Part shown: positions 43,301 to 43,610 of the stretch, one piece after another
How positions within the stretch are numbered: the first letter of the stretch is position 1
Layout: the number at the start of each line of letters is the position of its first letter
Source: Streptomyces hirsutus
Lineage (GTDB): Bacteria > Actinomycetota > Actinomycetes > Streptomycetales > Streptomycetaceae
Direction: 5' to 3'
DNA length: 43,610 nucleotides
Assembly: GCF_001418415.1 (NCBI RefSeq)
Contig: NZ_LIQT01000131.1
Location: 1 to 43,610 of the forward strand
The notes under the pieces: generated by a model
What the model was told of the DNA's origin: nothing
Databases searched by the model: none
The model's input: the letters and a program-made list of their open reading frames with translations, nothing else
Position numbers and translations under genes: made by a program

Positions 43301-43553
43301 CGCGATCCGGCTGATCCAGGAGGCCCGCAAGAACAGCGGCCTCGACGTGGCCGACCGGATCGCCCTGCGCTGGACGGCGACGGAGGACGCCACCGTCGCG
43401 GCCCTGACCGAGCACGCCGGTCTCATCGCCGACGAAGTCCTCGCCGTGGCCTTCGTGCATGAGCACAGCGCCCGGGACGAGGCCGAGGACACCTACGGGC
43501 AGCCGTTCACCGATGAGGGCCTGTCCCTGACGTTCCGCCTCCGCAAGGTGTGA
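40386..43553 (+). CDS. ileS: Isoleucyl-tRNA synthetase, IleRS2 type
   Basis: Protein of 1055 residues from the ATG at 40386 with GGAGG ten bases upstream. The class I HIGH position reads GAHH (residues 59-62), and the second signature is KMSKH in EDGRKMSKHLGN. The editing domain (about 200-400), anticodon domain and long C-terminal region are present. The sequence is closest in kind to the eukaryote-like IleRS2, associated with mupirocin insensitivity. The GXHH form has been described as giving very high resistance. Control is by the T-box leader. Confidence 0.95.
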   Translation: MTTPTYRQVPAQVDLPALEHAVLDFWQEQKIFAKSLEQSEGRPEWVFYEGPPTANGMPGAHHIEARVFKDVFPRFRTMRGYHVGRKAGWDCHGLPVELAVEKELGFSGKQDIEAYGIAEFNAKCRESVTRHTDAFEELTTRMGYWADLQDPYRTMDPEYIESVWWSLKEIFTKDLLVQDHRVAPWCPRCGTGLSDHELAQGYETVVDPSVYVRFPLTSGPLAGEASLLVWTTTPWTLVSNTAVAAHPEVTYVVATKGPEGTEKVVVAEPLVAKALGEGWETTGETFTGAEMERWTYQRPFELVAFPEPAHYVVNADYVTTEDGTGLVHQSPAFGEDDLRVCRSYGLPVVNPVRPDGTFEEDVPLVGGVFFKKADEKLTEDLGDRGLLFKHIPYEHSYPHCWRCHTALLYYAQPSWYIRTTAVKDRLLEENEGTNWFPDSVKHGRYGDWLNNNIDWALSRNRYWGTPLPIWRCEDDHLTCVGSLAELTGLTGTDQSGLDPHRPFIDAVTFACPQDGCGKTATRVPEVIDAWYDSGSMPFAQWGYPHKNKELFESRYPAQFICEAIDQTRGWFYTLMAVGTLVFDKSSYENVVCLGHILAEDGRKMSKHLGNTLDPVPLMDQHGADAVRWFMAAGGSPWAARRVGHGTIQEVVRKTLLTYWNTVAFQALYARTSGWAPSEADPAPAARPLLDRWLLSELHALTDQVTRALDSYDTQRAGKLLSAFVDDLSNWYVRRSRRRFWQGDKAALRTLHEVVETVTKLMAPLTPFITERVWQDLVVPVTPDAPESVHLSSWPEADLTAIDPELSKQMVLVRRLVELGRATRAESGVKTRQPLKRALIAASGFGALHPELHQQITEELNVESLASLSEVGGSLVDTTAKANFRALGKRFGKRVQDVAKAVAGADAAALSLALREGTASVEVDGETIALAPDEVIITETPREGWSVASDAGATVALDLEITEELRRAGLARDAIRLIQEARKNSGLDVADRIALRWTATEDATVAALTEHAGLIADEVLAVAFVHEHSARDEAEDTYGQPFTDEGLSLTFRLRKV

Positions 43554-43610
43554 GGTCCAAGGGATAGAACCACCGGCGCGCCCCGCGCCACCCGCAACGC
43601 CGAAGGGCCC

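Overview
The window is high-G+C actinobacterial chromosome, almost certainly Streptomyces. The protein families (GlnA2, NsrR, VanJ-like, Scr1/DUF397, GlnE, IleS with a T-box leader, lysine/alanine-rich TraR/DksA), the GTG starts and the codon use all fit that genus.

Layout. (1) 1-5.6 kb is core DNA: a partial TetR regulator, a VanJ-like membrane phosphatase, NAD+ synthetase (nadE), and a nitric-oxide pair made of nsrR and flavohaemoglobin hmp with NsrR-like operators. (2) 5.9-7.3 kb is glnA2, a glutamine-synthetase-family gene. (3) 7.2-29.24 kb is a 22-kb integrative element of the AICE type inserted in the 3' end of glnA2. A perfect 83-bp direct repeat (7206-7288 and 29162-29244) marks attL and attR. 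The left copy restores the GlnA2 C-terminus and the right copy is the displaced native end. From the left the element holds int, xis, an iteron cluster, a primase-polymerase/ATPase replication pair, a putative transfer locus of short repeats, an FtsK-type tra gene, Spd-like membrane genes, an orphan Pycsar-effector-like gene, a tRNA-like remnant, a GntR (KorSA-like) repressor with three operators, and a YdcF gene. Its cargo is a two-gene module, a PLD/SNF2 helicase and an Eco57I/type-IIG-like adenine methylase, flanked by a long inverted repeat and an upstream palindrome. (4) 29.3-31.6 kb is core or accessory: a Scr1/DUF397 pair, a VOC protein and a PPOX-family protein. (5) 31.8-34.7 kb is a chimeric junction. 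glnE (+) lacks its last ~150 codons and is joined at ~34327-34350 to the N-terminal half of an SDR gene on the other strand. (6) 34.8-43.6 kb is core: a Na+/H+ antiporter, GNAT, RluD-like pseudouridine synthase, lspA, TraR/DksA protein and ileS with a T-box leader. IleS carries the uncommon GXHH signature.

How the parts work together. The GntR repressor probably silences its own operon and the leftward transfer operon from one operator cluster; a TTGACA -35 box for the leftward promoter lies inside that cluster. Int/Xis, the iterons and the primase-polymerase pair would handle excision and replication. Tra, the CAGGGAG repeats and the Spd proteins would handle conjugation. The helicase/methylase pair is best read as a restriction-like defence cargo of a kind I cannot match confidently to a named system. 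All functional calls are by family resemblance read by eye; no database search was run.
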